A stretch of DNA of 64,000 nucleotides, taken from Nematostella vectensis (lineage: Eukaryota > Cnidaria > Anthozoa > Actiniaria > Edwardsiidae). A program made the translations under genes and the position numbers. Numbering within the stretch: position 1 is the stretch's first letter; every line of letters begins with the position of its first letter. The notes below the pieces were generated by a model, which was not told where the DNA came from, made no database searches, and saw only the letters and a list, made by a program, of their open reading frames with translations. Of this stretch, positions 1-11,000 are shown piece after piece. The DNA is taken from the NCBI RefSeq assembly GCF_932526225.1, contig NC_064048.1:10410188-10474187 (forward strand). The letters are read 5' to 3'.

Positions 1-240
1 TACTTAGTCAAATGTGAAACTTACAAATCGATACAAAGACTTGAGAAAAAAAAAACTCCTCCAAAATATACAATCTACTTCACAAATTCGATTTTTTAAT
101 CTAATCATAAATCCTAGAGAGCTAATATAGCAGGAATGGCTGCAAAACTGGTATACGAATGATTGGGAGAAAAGGACTAATAATATTAAAACGTTGTCTC
201 TAGATAATGGGAGAGGGGGGCTAATAGAGAGACAAATAGA
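1..240 (+). mobile_element. LINE 3' ORF remnant (copy A)
   Basis: This is the duplicate of 11,660-11,900. In copy B the same stretch translates as the C-terminal tail of a non-LTR retrotransposon ORF2, ending shortly after a GMAAKLVYE-like segment. In copy A short indels and an A-run break the frame. It is a dead fragment lying in the last intron of the upstream paralogue. Confidence 0.6.
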
Positions 241-584
241 GATGGGAGACTTCAAAAAAAAAACATTCGACAGAAAGCTCTTAGAATTTCTGATAGCCTA
301 TATATAATAACTTGAAAAATGAATGTGTTCTTTGGGGTAGTTATCTTTTTTTATTAACCCGTGTTGAGGTGGTTGTCGTTATTGTTGTCGGGGAAACCCA
401 TTAAGTGAACGGGCGCCTTCTTGGGTTTTTAAAGTTTTCTCACCCAAGGACCGCACGCTTCAAAAATTCCAAGATAGAGATATCTCCGAACAAACAAAGT
501 TTTCCCGATAAAAAGTCCAAGAACCGCGTGGACTGGGTATAGCAGGCTATAACTTGAAGCATTTACGTTGATCTGTTGTCACAG

Positions 585-798
585 GTACATGGATGTTAGC
601 GACCCTGCTCGGTGGTACAATATGGACGCCTTCAACGCCCTATCAAACGAGCTCGTTCTACAACACGGGTTTGGCCAGGGGTACTACGTCGGGCCCGAGT
701 CAATGCTGCGAGTGTGGTATGGGGAGGATCTGTACAAATACGGAGAGTCGAATAACGTCGGCACAGAATGCGTTGATGTCTATGGATACTTCATCTGA
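585..798 (+). CDS. Terminal exon of upstream paralogue of the secreted-protein gene (partial)
   Basis: The acceptor is at 581-584 (ACAG). The exon starts with one base that completes a codon and reads from YMDVSDPARW to ECVDVYGYFI, then stops at 796-798. It encodes exactly the same residues as the exon at 12,249-12,462. I see only three base differences (642, 666, 693), all at third codon positions and all synonymous. The 5' exons of this gene lie to the left of the window. It could instead be an orphan duplicated exon, but perfect preservation of the acceptor, frame and poly(A) signal argues that it is still used. Confidence 0.72.
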
Positions 799-1272
799 TT
801 ACCGGATCACCAAGCTACCATAAAAACTGATGATTTATAAATGTGTCAATCATTCACTCATTTTAAAAACTGTCGTTTTCTTGCTTGCTCGGGCTATTTT
901 CCTTATCAGGACATAGTATATTTGGGATTCCACTTCAATCATTTCTTCGCTTTTTGTTGCACTAGAACAGTGTTCTAATTTTGTTCGTTAACAAATTTTT
1001 TTTGGCAGCCATTTTGAAACTAGGCCCAGACCCTAAGGATTAGAATATCACAGGTTTCCCCCGAAACGCCCAGACTCTTTTTAGGCTTTTGTGACTGCAG
1101 ATTTTTTATTTTCTGAGAACAAATTTGAGGCTTTAGGGATGGGTAGGGCCATTCATCCCACAGGTAGCCCAGGCAATGCATCTGTTAACCGATGAGAAAT
1201 AACAATGTTTGTATGAGCAGATGAGAGTGATTTCTAAGCCCGCTATTTGCCGTGTGTTTTATTGTGAATATC

Positions 1273-1278
1273 AATAAA
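1273..1278 (+). terminator. Poly(A) signal AATAAA (copy A)
   Basis: A canonical AATAAA lies about 475 bases after the stop at 798. It is conserved at 12,938-12,943 in copy B. The region 799-1,272 is the likely 3' UTR. Confidence 0.5.
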
Positions 1279-2192
1279 TTAAATACAAACTTCCAATATC
1301 TTCTTGTGTTTTTTAATGTCTAGAGTTTTATTACGGTTTTTTTCTTGAAAAACATATCAGCACCCTTCCCAAAAAGCACACTTTACCATGTAAGGAGATT
1401 CAAAATTACAACTCATAACTTGTTTATTCGGTTTACAACTCCCTGGGCAAGTAACAAACGCCGGGGCGTTTCTAGAGACAAACAGGGGTGGAGTCCGGAG
1501 TAGTAATTCACTGACAAGCTCACAGCGACATTCTTAGCTCTTGCAATAGGTCACTACATCCATCTCGAAACTTTTTCTAACCGTCTTCTCAAATAACAAA
1601 GAAGGGGTCAACCGAGTCGAACTCATTTCGTCACATGAGAAGGGTGGGGTCCGGACCCCCCCTCCCCCCCATGGGCACGCGCCTGAAACGAATTTTTAAC
1701 TTCAAATTGAGAAATGGTTGATACTTTACTTTGCAATTACTTTTATTTAAATGAAACATTTTTTCAAGAAAAAAAGCAGTGTGTGCCCCGACAAAACGAA
1801 TTACAACTTTCCTGAAATTCATACATAAATATGTAAAAACTTGTCCTGGAAGATAATTTTAAGAAAAATTGCACCTTAACTTTGAATGTCGTCCTTGTTT
1901 GGTTTCCATCAAAAGTGTTAAGCGGAGCACTAACAGCTAACATTAGTTGGCGGCTCCTCGATGCCGACGTCGTTGCGCTTATTTTAGCGGCGGTTGATGC
2001 ATTGATGCTAATATTGTACAATACATTGGCATTTTTATCCTGCTTTTAGCAGGATTTATAACAATGTCAAAATTGTATTCTTCGTTTTCATAAAAAAAAC
2101 TTAAAAGTTATCGAAATAATTATGTGATCTCTCCGCATGCACCTATTGCTAACGCTGGGTGTGGTCCAGGGTAGTAATTCATTCACCTCGTA

Positions 2193-2446
2193 TTAAAGCC
2201 GCGTCGTCACCAGTTTACTTCCGGTCGATTACGTAAAAATCTCCGATAATTTTTAACGGGAAACACGAAAAATATTTCAAAATATAGAAAGAAGTGTGTC
2301 TATTGGAAGTTTCTTTGAGGATGTGACTGCTAATTTAGAGCGGATGGCCTGTTAAATATTTCGGATTTGAATAGTTTCTTTTGTCTTTTAACGGTTGAGG
2401 TTTCCGTCGGACCTCCGGAAGTAAACTGGTGACAATGCGGCTTTAA
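2193..2446. mobile_element. MITE with TTAA target site (copy 1, 246 bp)
   Basis: The element runs 2,197-2,442 with near-perfect terminal inverted repeats of about 30 bases. It starts AGCCGC, ends GCGGCT, and is flanked on both sides by TTAA (2,193-2,196 and 2,443-2,446). TTAA duplications are typical of piggyBac-type transposases. There is no coding capacity. Copy B of the segmental duplication has an empty site here near 13,870, so it inserted after the duplication. Related copies are at 3,010-3,234 and 39,620-39,716. Confidence 0.85.
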
Positions 2447-2525
2447 TTAAGCTGAAATCGGCATCCTTAGCTCTGGTTATAAGTAACTAGATCCATCGTG
2501 AAACCTTATTGTCTTACTCTCTTCC

Positions 2526-2650
2526 TTGTTTTTAATAACGGATGTCTTCCCTGGCCATGATGGGTTAGTGCGCAAGGCAAAGATCAATACGGGAGAGGGA
2601 ATCTACGAAATACCTATTCACAAAATATGTCTCATGGCAACGAAAGAAGA
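2526..2650 (+). mobile_element. BEL/Pao-type retrotransposon fragment (C-terminal pol)
   Basis: A short open frame contains VFPGHDGLVRKAKI and IPIHKICLM. This resembles the conserved domain at the end of BEL/Pao pol proteins (the VxPGxDGLVR...PxHKLxLL pattern). Only about 40 codons remain, with no protease, RT or LTR around them. It starts exactly where the homology of the segmental duplication stops. The assignment rests on motif memory alone. Confidence 0.5.
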
Positions 2651-2697
2651 GCTCGAACATTCGTTATTATTAATAGTCATTAAGGTATTACACAATC

Positions 2698-2778
2698 CAA
2701 GTACATAGTCTAGATTATAGCAGAAAATAGTTTCTCCAAGTACATAGTCTAGATTATAGCGGAAAATAGTTGCTCGAA
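2698..2778. repeat. Short tandem duplication, about 39 bp x 2
   Basis: The stretch AGTACATAGTCTAGATTATA and the following bases are repeated twice back to back with one or two differences. Nothing else is recognisable until the next MITE. Confidence 0.7.
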
Positions 2779-3005
2779 TATCTCCGCACCTAGGGAGAGT
2801 GTTCTGCACATTCCACCACAAGCCCGCGAACATTTAAGTATGAAGCATGAATATTTAAAATATCTACGAAATGTAAACAAAATAACAACAAAAATCTGTA
2901 GTTGATTACATAATTTTAATGAAATACAAAAATAACAAATTCTTCAGTGCTAGATAAAGCTAAGTTCAAATAAATCAAGGTAGGCTGTTCAGCAGAGTAA
3001 AGGAC

Positions 3006-3238
3006 TTAAAGCCGCATTGTCACCAGTTTACTTCCGGCCGATTACGTAACAATATCCGATTATTTTTAACGGAAAAAAAAATATTGAAAGCAGTGTGTCT
3101 ATTGGAAGTTTCTTTGAGGATGTGATAGATAATTTAGAGCGGATGGCCTGTTAAACATCTCGGATCTTAATAGATTCTTTTGTCTTTTAAGGTTTCCGTC
3201 GGACCTCCGGAAGTAAACTGGTGACAATGCGGCTTAAA
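3006..3238. mobile_element. MITE with TTAA target site (copy 2, 225 bp)
   Basis: This is the same family as 2,197-2,442. The left TTAA is at 3,006-3,009 and the element runs 3,010-3,234, from AGCCGCATTG to CAATGCGGCT. The right target copy is reduced to TAAA, i.e. one T was lost. An internal deletion makes it about 20 bases shorter than copy 1. Confidence 0.83.
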
Positions 3239-3239
3239 G

Positions 3240-3698
3240 GGCAGACGATTGTAAGTAAAATACTTTGTTAATTTCGCTTATTGCAATGGACAAAATAACG
3301 TCCGAAGTCCCTAAATTCTAAGAACATGTCAAAGCCCAATTATAATGGGCAAAATATTTATGATACACTGATACTAATTAGATTTTTTTTTACATATTTT
3401 TATTTTTTAACCCCTCGTGAAATCGAACCCTTACTTTAATATAAAAAAAAAACGTAAAAATAACGTCGATGACGTCATTAATAAAAAGGCTTCGCCCTAC
3501 GCAGGAGGCGGAACAGCAGTTGCGGAAGATGGGAATTTAACATTTCTGCTACCAAACAATATGGTCTACCCGTTTGCCTTTGCATAAGCTCCTTCAAAAA
3601 AGCTAATATAAAACTAACGTGCTAGTATGGCCATAAGAGTGACTACAAAGTATCGAGAAAAGTAGCAGACCCTCAGAGAATTTGTGACCAAGTACAAA
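3240..3698. other. Non-coding stretch, nothing recognised
   Basis: AT-rich sequence with A and T runs. No exon, repeat unit or transposon signature that I can support. Confidence 0.5.
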
Positions 3699-4430
3699 CA
3701 CTTCCCGTATAGCTGCTGCGGAACATCAATGAAGATCCTCTGCTTTAATGTAAAAGGTTCAAGTTCCAGATAGCTATACACACATTTCACCTCCCGTACA
3801 GCTACTGCGGAACATCAATAAAGATTCTCCTGTTTTATTTAGGTCACCAAGGTCAAATCCCAAAAAGCTATACACACATTACACTTCCCGTACAGCTACT
3901 GCGGAACATCAATAAAGATCTCCTGTTTTATTTAGGTCACAAAGGTTCAAGTTCCAAAAAGCTATACACACATCACACTTCCCGTACAGCTACTGCGGAA
4001 CATCAATAAAGATTCTCCTGTTTTATTTAGGTCACAAAGGTCAGGTCCCAAAAAGCTATACTCACATTACACTTCCCGTACAGCTACTGCGGAACATCAA
4101 TAAAGATCTCCTGTTTTATTTAGGTCACAAAGGTCAGGTCCCAAAAAGCTATACACACATCACACTTCCCGTACAGCTACTTGCGGAACATCAATAAAGA
4201 TCTCCTGTTTTATTTAGGTCACAAAGGTCAAGTTCCAAAAAGCTATACACACATCACACTTCCCGTACAGCTACTGCGGAACATCAATAAAGATCTCCTG
4301 TTTTATTAAGGTCACAAAGGTCAGGTCCCAAAAAGCTATACACACATTACACTCCCGTACAGCTACTGCGGAAAAGATAAATAAAGATCTCCTGTTTTAT
4401 TTAGGTCAGGTCCCAAAAAGTCATACGCTC
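3699..4430 (+). repeat. Promoter-derived tandem array (8 units of about 90-97 bp)
   Basis: Units begin CTTCCCGTAYAGCTRCTGCG near 3,701, 3,791, 3,888, 3,979, 4,071, 4,165, 4,259 and 4,352. Each unit then has CATCAATAAAGAT, CCTGTTTTATTTAGGTCAC and AAAAAGCTATACACAC. A diverged ninth unit lies at 4,889-4,986, where the last motif becomes AAAAAGCTATATATA, the TATA box of the downstream gene. Most units contain AGGTCA-CAA-AGGTCA, a direct repeat with 3-base spacing (clear at 3,841-3,855, 4,029-4,043, 4,122-4,136, 4,216-4,230, 4,309-4,323). The array is therefore made of copies of that gene's proximal promoter. Confidence 0.88.
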
Positions 4431-4888
4431 TTTTTTAACAAAGTCTAATTTTCAGTTGGAAACTGAGCATTTTCAGGCTGAAAATGTTCTTAAATTTAAA
4501 TGTTATTGTTTACTTAGAGAATTACACAATTTATCAATAATAAAAATGTATAAGGTTTTTTCTAAGAAACAGAACCAAAGTATTAACAATTCACTAGTTT
4601 TTAGTTTTGGGGAAAATTATGTGTAAAAAGGACGGTTGCCATGGTAACATGGAGCGTCATTTACATTAAAACGTCTGCAGATAGATTTGAGGAAAAGTTA
4701 CCAAGTTTACGCCTCTAATCTGCTATGGTTCAGAAGTTATAGCAATTTTCGAGCCCCCCCCCCCCTCCCCCCAAGTCTGAATAGGGTTAAAAAAGCACTA
4801 TGTTTCTGCTATCTGGGCCTCGGCATGTTCTTTAAATTTGATGGAATCTCAGGCTGGATGTCCTTACAAAAAAAGGTGTATTAACATT
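4431..4888. other. Non-coding spacer between promoter array and promoter
   Basis: Unique AT-rich sequence with one C-run (4,746-4,772). No gene seen. Confidence 0.45.
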
Positions 4889-5076
4889 ACACTTCCCGTA
4901 TAGCTGCTTAGGAAGATCAATAAAGATTCCAACACGTTGAATTCCTGTTTGAGGTCACGAGGTCAGGTCCGAAAAAGCTATATATACCGTACTGCAAATA
5001 TTAGTTATCTATCTCGGGTTATTTCTGTGTGGATTCACCAAGTCTGAATACTCATCTACTGAGGTCGTACAGTGCA
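4889..5076 (+). promoter_or_regulatory. Core promoter and 5' UTR of the secreted-protein gene
   Basis: TATATATA lies at 4,979-4,986, 91 bases before the ATG at 5,077. A start site around 5,010-5,015 is expected. Just upstream, at 4,952-4,965, AGGTCACGAGGTCA is a direct repeat of the nuclear-receptor half-site AGGTCA with 2-base spacing (DR2). The block 4,889-4,986 is homologous to the units of the array at 3,699-4,430. Nuclear-receptor control is inference from the motifs. Confidence 0.6.
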
Positions 5077-8000
5077 ATGAAGCTCTACTTGTTTGCGGTG
5101 ATAGTTTTGGTCGGCCATTTTACTGTAAGTATTTCTACCTCTCATTTCTTGGCCAGTTTTGCGTCTTGGTTTTGCTAGTAGAAGCTATGCACAAAACTAG
5201 TTATTTGAGTATAAATTTAAAAATTCTTTATTTATTGTAGGTCACTGCTGTAAAGGCCGATGAAGGTAGGTCTTATTTAATTTGTGATATTTCAAAGTAG
5301 TCTATTTTTGCATCCGCCTTAGTAGACATGTTGCTACTCTAGAGCTACAAAGGATTAATCAAAGCTGGTATTATTTGGGTGACCTTCAAACCCGCTCGGC
5401 CAATCTCTTGGATGCTTGGTCTAAGGACTCTTCAAGATTAGTCAGATAAAAATTCGACCAAGCGATCAAGTTTCTCTTGATCAAGAGAAACTTGGTCTTG
5501 CAACGATCAAGAAACGGCCGAATCAATATTTATATCTAGAAATATAGATAGAAATATTTATTGGGCCGTTTCTTCATCGTTGCAAGACCATGTAGCCACA
5601 AAAATATAGGTTACATTAATGCTTCACGGGCCACGCTTTACGAGTCACACTTAGCACTTCATGTGTAACGCTTAACACTTCACAGGTAACGCTTCACGGG
5701 TCATGCTTCACGGGTAACGTTTCATGTCACGCTTCAACAGTCACGCTTCGAGGGTCACGCTTTACACTTCACGGGTCACACTTTAAAGGGTCACAAAGGG
5801 GCACATAAAAAGCAGATTTAGCCAACTTTATAACCAATACATCGTAATTTGTTGCATTTTTGTAATCTTTTGACTTTAAGGTTCTTGGAAAAAAATAAAC
5901 ACTATTCCTGTGTGTTTTGGGGCAAAGAATAACAATTATGGAAAGTTTCAGCCCACCCGCCATGGCTTCCTGGCTGCCGTGAAGCTTGTTCACAGGACGG
6001 GCTACGTCGCAAATGACCCTAATCAAAGATATCGTAGCTATTGGGGCTCCAACAGAGAACCATACGATCTGGACATTCTTGTGACAAATACCAGGAATGA
6101 AGTCATCTTCCCTCTAACCGGAGTGCGGTACGTTCTTGGGGGGGGGGGGGGGGAGGGTAGAGGGGGGTATAACATTCGAAGGCTAACAACTTCTAACAAC
6201 TTTACATATGCCAGGTTCATTAACGAGTAATTGAGCTTTGTCGGGTTCGCTACAAATGTACACCTGGAATATACACGGACATAAAAATAATTAGGAGCTG
6301 GGAAATAAGTTGAAGCCAATAGATATAAATAAAATAATAAAACAACATGGACATATTTGGAGTTTTTGAGACACGCTCAGGGATGGATCCAGGCCTAACG
6401 TTGGCTGATTCCAAATGGTCACGGACCAATCAAGGGGGGGGGGGGGGGGGGGGGGATTGGGGCATGCCCAACAGGAAATTTATAAAATTACGTGTTTGAA
6501 ACATGCAATCTGCAGAATTTTTAAGAATGCATTTGGCATTTTAGGGATTTAAACAGTCAGTTAATAAATTCAAAGTTTCACCGTGCTGTATAAAACCTAT
6601 GGTCATTTAAAACTGAGTGACTTCATTCATCGATTAGTCAGTTAATAAATACACTTTCCTACCTAATTCAACCAAATTTGTGTTCTTGAAAGTGTGGCAA
6701 AGCAAGTACCAGTTATTCTCTTCGAATACGGGAATTCATATATTAGCTAAGTTAGCAAATTAACTTACTAGTACTAGTAAATGAAATTGGGGGCGAGAAA
6801 GTTTAGTGGTATTATTTTGAAATTTTATAGAATTTTAAAATTTTATAGAAAAAAACATACTAGTAAACAAAATTTCGGGGCGAGAAAGCAATCTGACAAC
6901 TCGCCCCGACATTTGGTTTACTAGTATAATAATAACTATACTATTAAATGAAATTACGGGGCGTAAAGCAAAAACAACAACTCGCCCCGAGATTTGGTTT
7001 ACAAGTAGTAAGTAATTATAATACCGAGAAATTACGGGGCGTAAAGCAAAAACGACAACTCGCCCCGAGATTTGGTTTACTAGTAACAAGAAATACGGGG
7101 CGTAAAGCAAAAACGACAACACGCCCCGAGATTTGGTTTACTAGTAGTAAGTAATGTAATACCAATAAATTACGGGGCGTAAAGCAAAAACGACAACTCG
7201 CCCCGAGATTTGGTTTACTAGTAGTTAGTAATTATAATACCGATAAATTATGGGCGTAAAGCAAAAACGACAACTCGCCCCGATATTTGGTTTACTAGTA
7301 CCAAGAAATACGGGGCGTAAAGCAAAAACGACAACACGCCCCGAGATTTGGTTTACTAGTAGTAAGTAATGTAATACCAATAAATTACGGGGCGTAAAGC
7401 AAAAACGACAACTCGCCCCGAGATTTGGTTTACTAGTAGTTAGTAATTATAATACCGATAAATTATGGGCGTAAAGCAAAAACGACAACTCGCCCCGAGA
7501 TTTGGTTTACTAGTAGTAAGTAATTATAATACTTATAAATTACGGGGCGTAAAGCAAAAACGACAACACGGCCCGAGGTTTGGTTTATTCACGGGAATTA
7601 GGATACTTTGTTAGCGATTTCTCTATAAAATAAACAAAAATAAATCCCCAATTTATGTTAAATAATGAACTCAGCTAATAAAATATTCCTAACCCGAAAG
7701 GTCTCCTGCCTTCTGAGTTAGCGAAATTAATTTAATTTCCTCTTGTTATATTTCTATTTCTCTTGTCTAAAAACCCTAGCGATCGTTGTTTTCACTCGAA
7801 ACATTTGAACGGTACTGTGTAACCATAGCCCCTTTAGGCCCAAGCCCTCTCCGAACCTAACTTCGTATTTAGGTTCTATATAAAATAAGAAGGGAGTGAA
7901 ACAACGCTTGATTCCATTGTTCGAAAACCTGCCTAGTTACGGCCAATGATGTGATGTTAGTATGAGACATGATTGATTGACAGCTCACTTTCTCTTTGAA

Positions 8001-11000
8001 CTTATCTCGCCGCCGACACACACCCAGGCATGCGACAAGTGCTGGGATCGGGGCTTCTTTAAACAATGTTTTACGGACCCAACACCGTACCCAGGGGGGT
8101 GCAGGGGGTGCGAACGCATCCCCCCACAACGGCCGAAAGTCCACTTTTGGTTCTCAGTAGACGTGCTATTTGTAGATAAAACTCAAAATCATAAGCTAGA
8201 TCACTCTGGTTTTAGCCAAATCTGACAATTAACGTCCCGTGGAGATACTGCGAAGGCATAAAAAGTCCCTTTTTGTTCTTTCGGAGGTGGTTAGATATTT
8301 ATTCACCCCCACCACCTCGTAAAATTAGGTCCACTTTTTCGGATCCCGCACCCCCCTCCCCCTCCCCGAGAAAAATCCTGGGTACGGGCCTGCTTCTCCG
8401 TACAAAAAGTTAAATGACAGGGGCTTATAATTTGATTTGCTTTATCCCCCCTTCTCCACTTCGCCATTAATAAAAACACTTTGCCCTCTGCCGATAACTT
8501 GCAGAATTTTCTGTTGTTCCGGGTAAAAATTCAAATTCATTTGGCAGTTATATAACATCTTTCGTTATATGGGCGGGATTTGCTTTTCCCGCCTACTTCG
8601 CTTAGTTCAATATTCAACATAAATTGAATCATTTTTGTTTATTTTACAAAGAAATCGCTGACAAAGTATCCTAATTCCCGTGAATAAACCAAATCTCGGG
8701 GCGAGTTGTCATTTTTGCTTTACGCCCCGTGATTTCTTGGTACTAATAAACCAAATCTCGGGTCGTGTTGTCGTTTTTGCTTTACGCCCCGTAATTTATC
8801 GGTAATATAATTACTTACTACTAGTAAACCAAATCTCGGGGCGTGTTGTCGTTTTTGCTTTACGTCCCGTAATTTCTCGGTATTATAATTACTTACTACT
8901 AGTAAACCAAATCTCGGGGCGAGTTGTCGTTTTTGCTTTACGCCCCGTAATTTCTCGGTATTATAATTACTTACTACTAGTAAACCAAATCTAGGGGCGA
9001 GTTGTCGTTTTTGTTTTACGCCCCGTAATTTATAAGTATTATAAATACTTACTACTAGTAAACCAAATCTCGGGGCGAGTTGTCGTTTTTGCTTTACGCC
9101 CCGTAATTTATATGTATTATAATTACTTACTACTAGTAAACCAAATCTCGGGGCGTGTTGTCGTTTTTGCTTTACGCCCCGTAATTTCTCGGTATTATAA
9201 TTACTTACTACTAGAAAACCAAATCTCGGGGCGAATTGTCGTTTTTGCTTTACGCCCCGTAATTTCTCGGTATTATAATTACTTACTACTAGTAAACCAA
9301 ATCTCGGGGCGAGTTGTCGTTTTTGCTTTACGCCCCGTAATTTATAAGTATTATAATTACTTACTACTAGTAAACCAAATCTCGGGGCGAGTTGTCGTTT
9401 TTGCTTTACGCCCTGTAATTTCTCAGTATTATAATTACTTACTACTAGTAAACCAAATCTCGGGGCGAGTTGTCGTTTTTGCTTTACGCCCCGTAATTTC
9501 TCGGTATTATAATTACTTACTACTAGTAAACCAAATCTCGGGGCGAGTTGCCGTTTTTGCTTTACGCCCCGTAATTTCATTTAATAGTACAGTTATTATT
9601 ATACTAGTAAACCAAATGTCGGGGCGAGTTGTCAGATTGCTTTCCCGCCCCGAAATTTTGTTTACTAGTATGTTTTTATCTTTAAAATTTTAAAATTCTA
9701 TAAAATTTCAAAATAATACCACTAAACTTTCTCGCCCCCAATTTCATTTACTAGTACTAGTAAGTTAATTTGCTAAGTTAGCTAATATATGGATTCCCCA
9801 AAGTGATTCACACGTTATAGCAACCAATCAAAACAGAGCTTGAGTGATTCCGCTGGACCGTAGCCAATCGGTGAAGAGCTTGACTAGTTCCAGAACACGC
9901 GCATAATTTTTATACACGCGCAAAATTTCTAAATGGGTCCCCTCACCCAAACTAGATTTATCACTTACCATCAGGAGCAATATTTCTCGTGGGGGGACCG
10001 GAAATACTGTCCAAGCGCTAACGGAAATAACATAGTCTACTGTACGTGTAGGGCTAGAAATAACAGCGAAACAACCCAGGAAGCAGGTCTAATAGTTTTT
10101 AAATAACAGACAACAGTAGATATTTATTTTTATTTAACGTTCTAAAATTCAAATCTACAAAAAAAAAAAAAAAACATTTTTCTGGGATTTTGAGTGATTC
10201 ACTGGAATCAGTTGAATCAGTCTGGATCCACCCCTGTCGCTATCCAAGAGTCTGGTCTAGCAGTCATGAAAACAAGACCAAAAACGGGGGAAATATTCAG
10301 AAGGGATCGCAATCTATATACACAATAAAGTAAACGAAGGAGTTTTGTGATTTGGTGTAAGCTTAATTAAAATAACATTTTTCGGTGTACAGAAAAGGAT
10401 ATCTACCTGGGCACAGTCTATTTCAGTCCTTGTACGTTTGAACAGGCTAACAACGAAGATTACATCTCTGACCTAAAGGTGGAAATTATTAAATTCTCGG
10501 CCAAGGATAACCTGATCCTACAAGGTGATTTAAATGCAAGGACAGGAGAAATGACTGGGCAAATTCTTTTTGACGATCATAGATTTTTAAATGTGGACTT
10601 TCAAAGCACACTAGCATACACACATTGGCATCAGTCGGGCCAAGACGAAGAAGGAAAACCTTCCTGAAGAAGGAATCCATAAAGTCCGAAACGTTAGCAA
10701 AATCTCGATTCTGTTTTTGTCCCTCATTTTATTAATAAACCAATTCTGCTTTACGGCAGTGAAATATGGGGCGCAGATAACCTGATAGCCTGATCCTACA
10801 AGGTGATTTAAATGCAAGGACAGGAGAAATGACTGGGCAAATTCTTTTTGACGATCATAGATTTTTAAATGTGGACTTTTAAAGCACACTAGCATACACA
10901 CATTGGCATCAGTCCGGCCAAGACGAAGAAGGAAAACCTTCCTGAAGAAGGAATCCATAAAGTCCGAAACGTTAGCAAAATCTCGATTCTGTTTTTGTCC

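Larger units (their letters stand above)
1..2537. repeat. Segmental tandem duplication, copy A
   Basis: This stretch is nearly identical to 11,660-13,958, at an offset of 11,664 bases at the shared exon. It covers the 3' tail of a LINE, a terminal coding exon with its 3' UTR, and about 1.2 kb of downstream flank. Homology begins at or before base 1, so the rest of the duplicated gene lies outside the window. It ends near 2,537, where copy A runs into a BEL/Pao-like fragment and copy B runs into unrelated sequence. Copy A holds a MITE (2,197-2,442) that copy B lacks. Confidence 0.93.
6378..10236. mobile_element. Putative hAT-like element defined by its terminal inverted repeats
   Basis: The left end CAGGGATGGATCCAG (6,378-6,392) mirrors the right end CTGGATCCACCCCTG (10,222-10,236), 14 of 15 bases. 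The next 30 bases share weaker matches around CTGATTCCA and TCAC. No transposase frame and no clean 8-bp target duplication is visible. The large foldback structure 6,730-9,798 is nested inside, so this may be a non-autonomous element or two nested insertions. It lies in intron 3 of the secreted-protein gene. Confidence 0.42.

Noticed and set aside
4746-4772. Homopolymer C and G runs (also 6,140, 6,436, 31,040, 31,472, 42,991, 57,268)
   Set aside because: Simple-sequence tracts with no evident role, prone to sequencing error; several mark MITE interiors.
8720-9693. Long open frames of 286 and 193 codons on both strands
   Set aside because: They run over the 78-bp (26-codon) tandem repeat of the foldback arm; the repeated peptide is a by-product of the period.
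10611-10958. 115-codon minus-strand open frame and its 63-codon twin
   Set aside because: Antisense to the duplicated LINE segment; the repeat in the peptide simply mirrors the 279-bp duplication.
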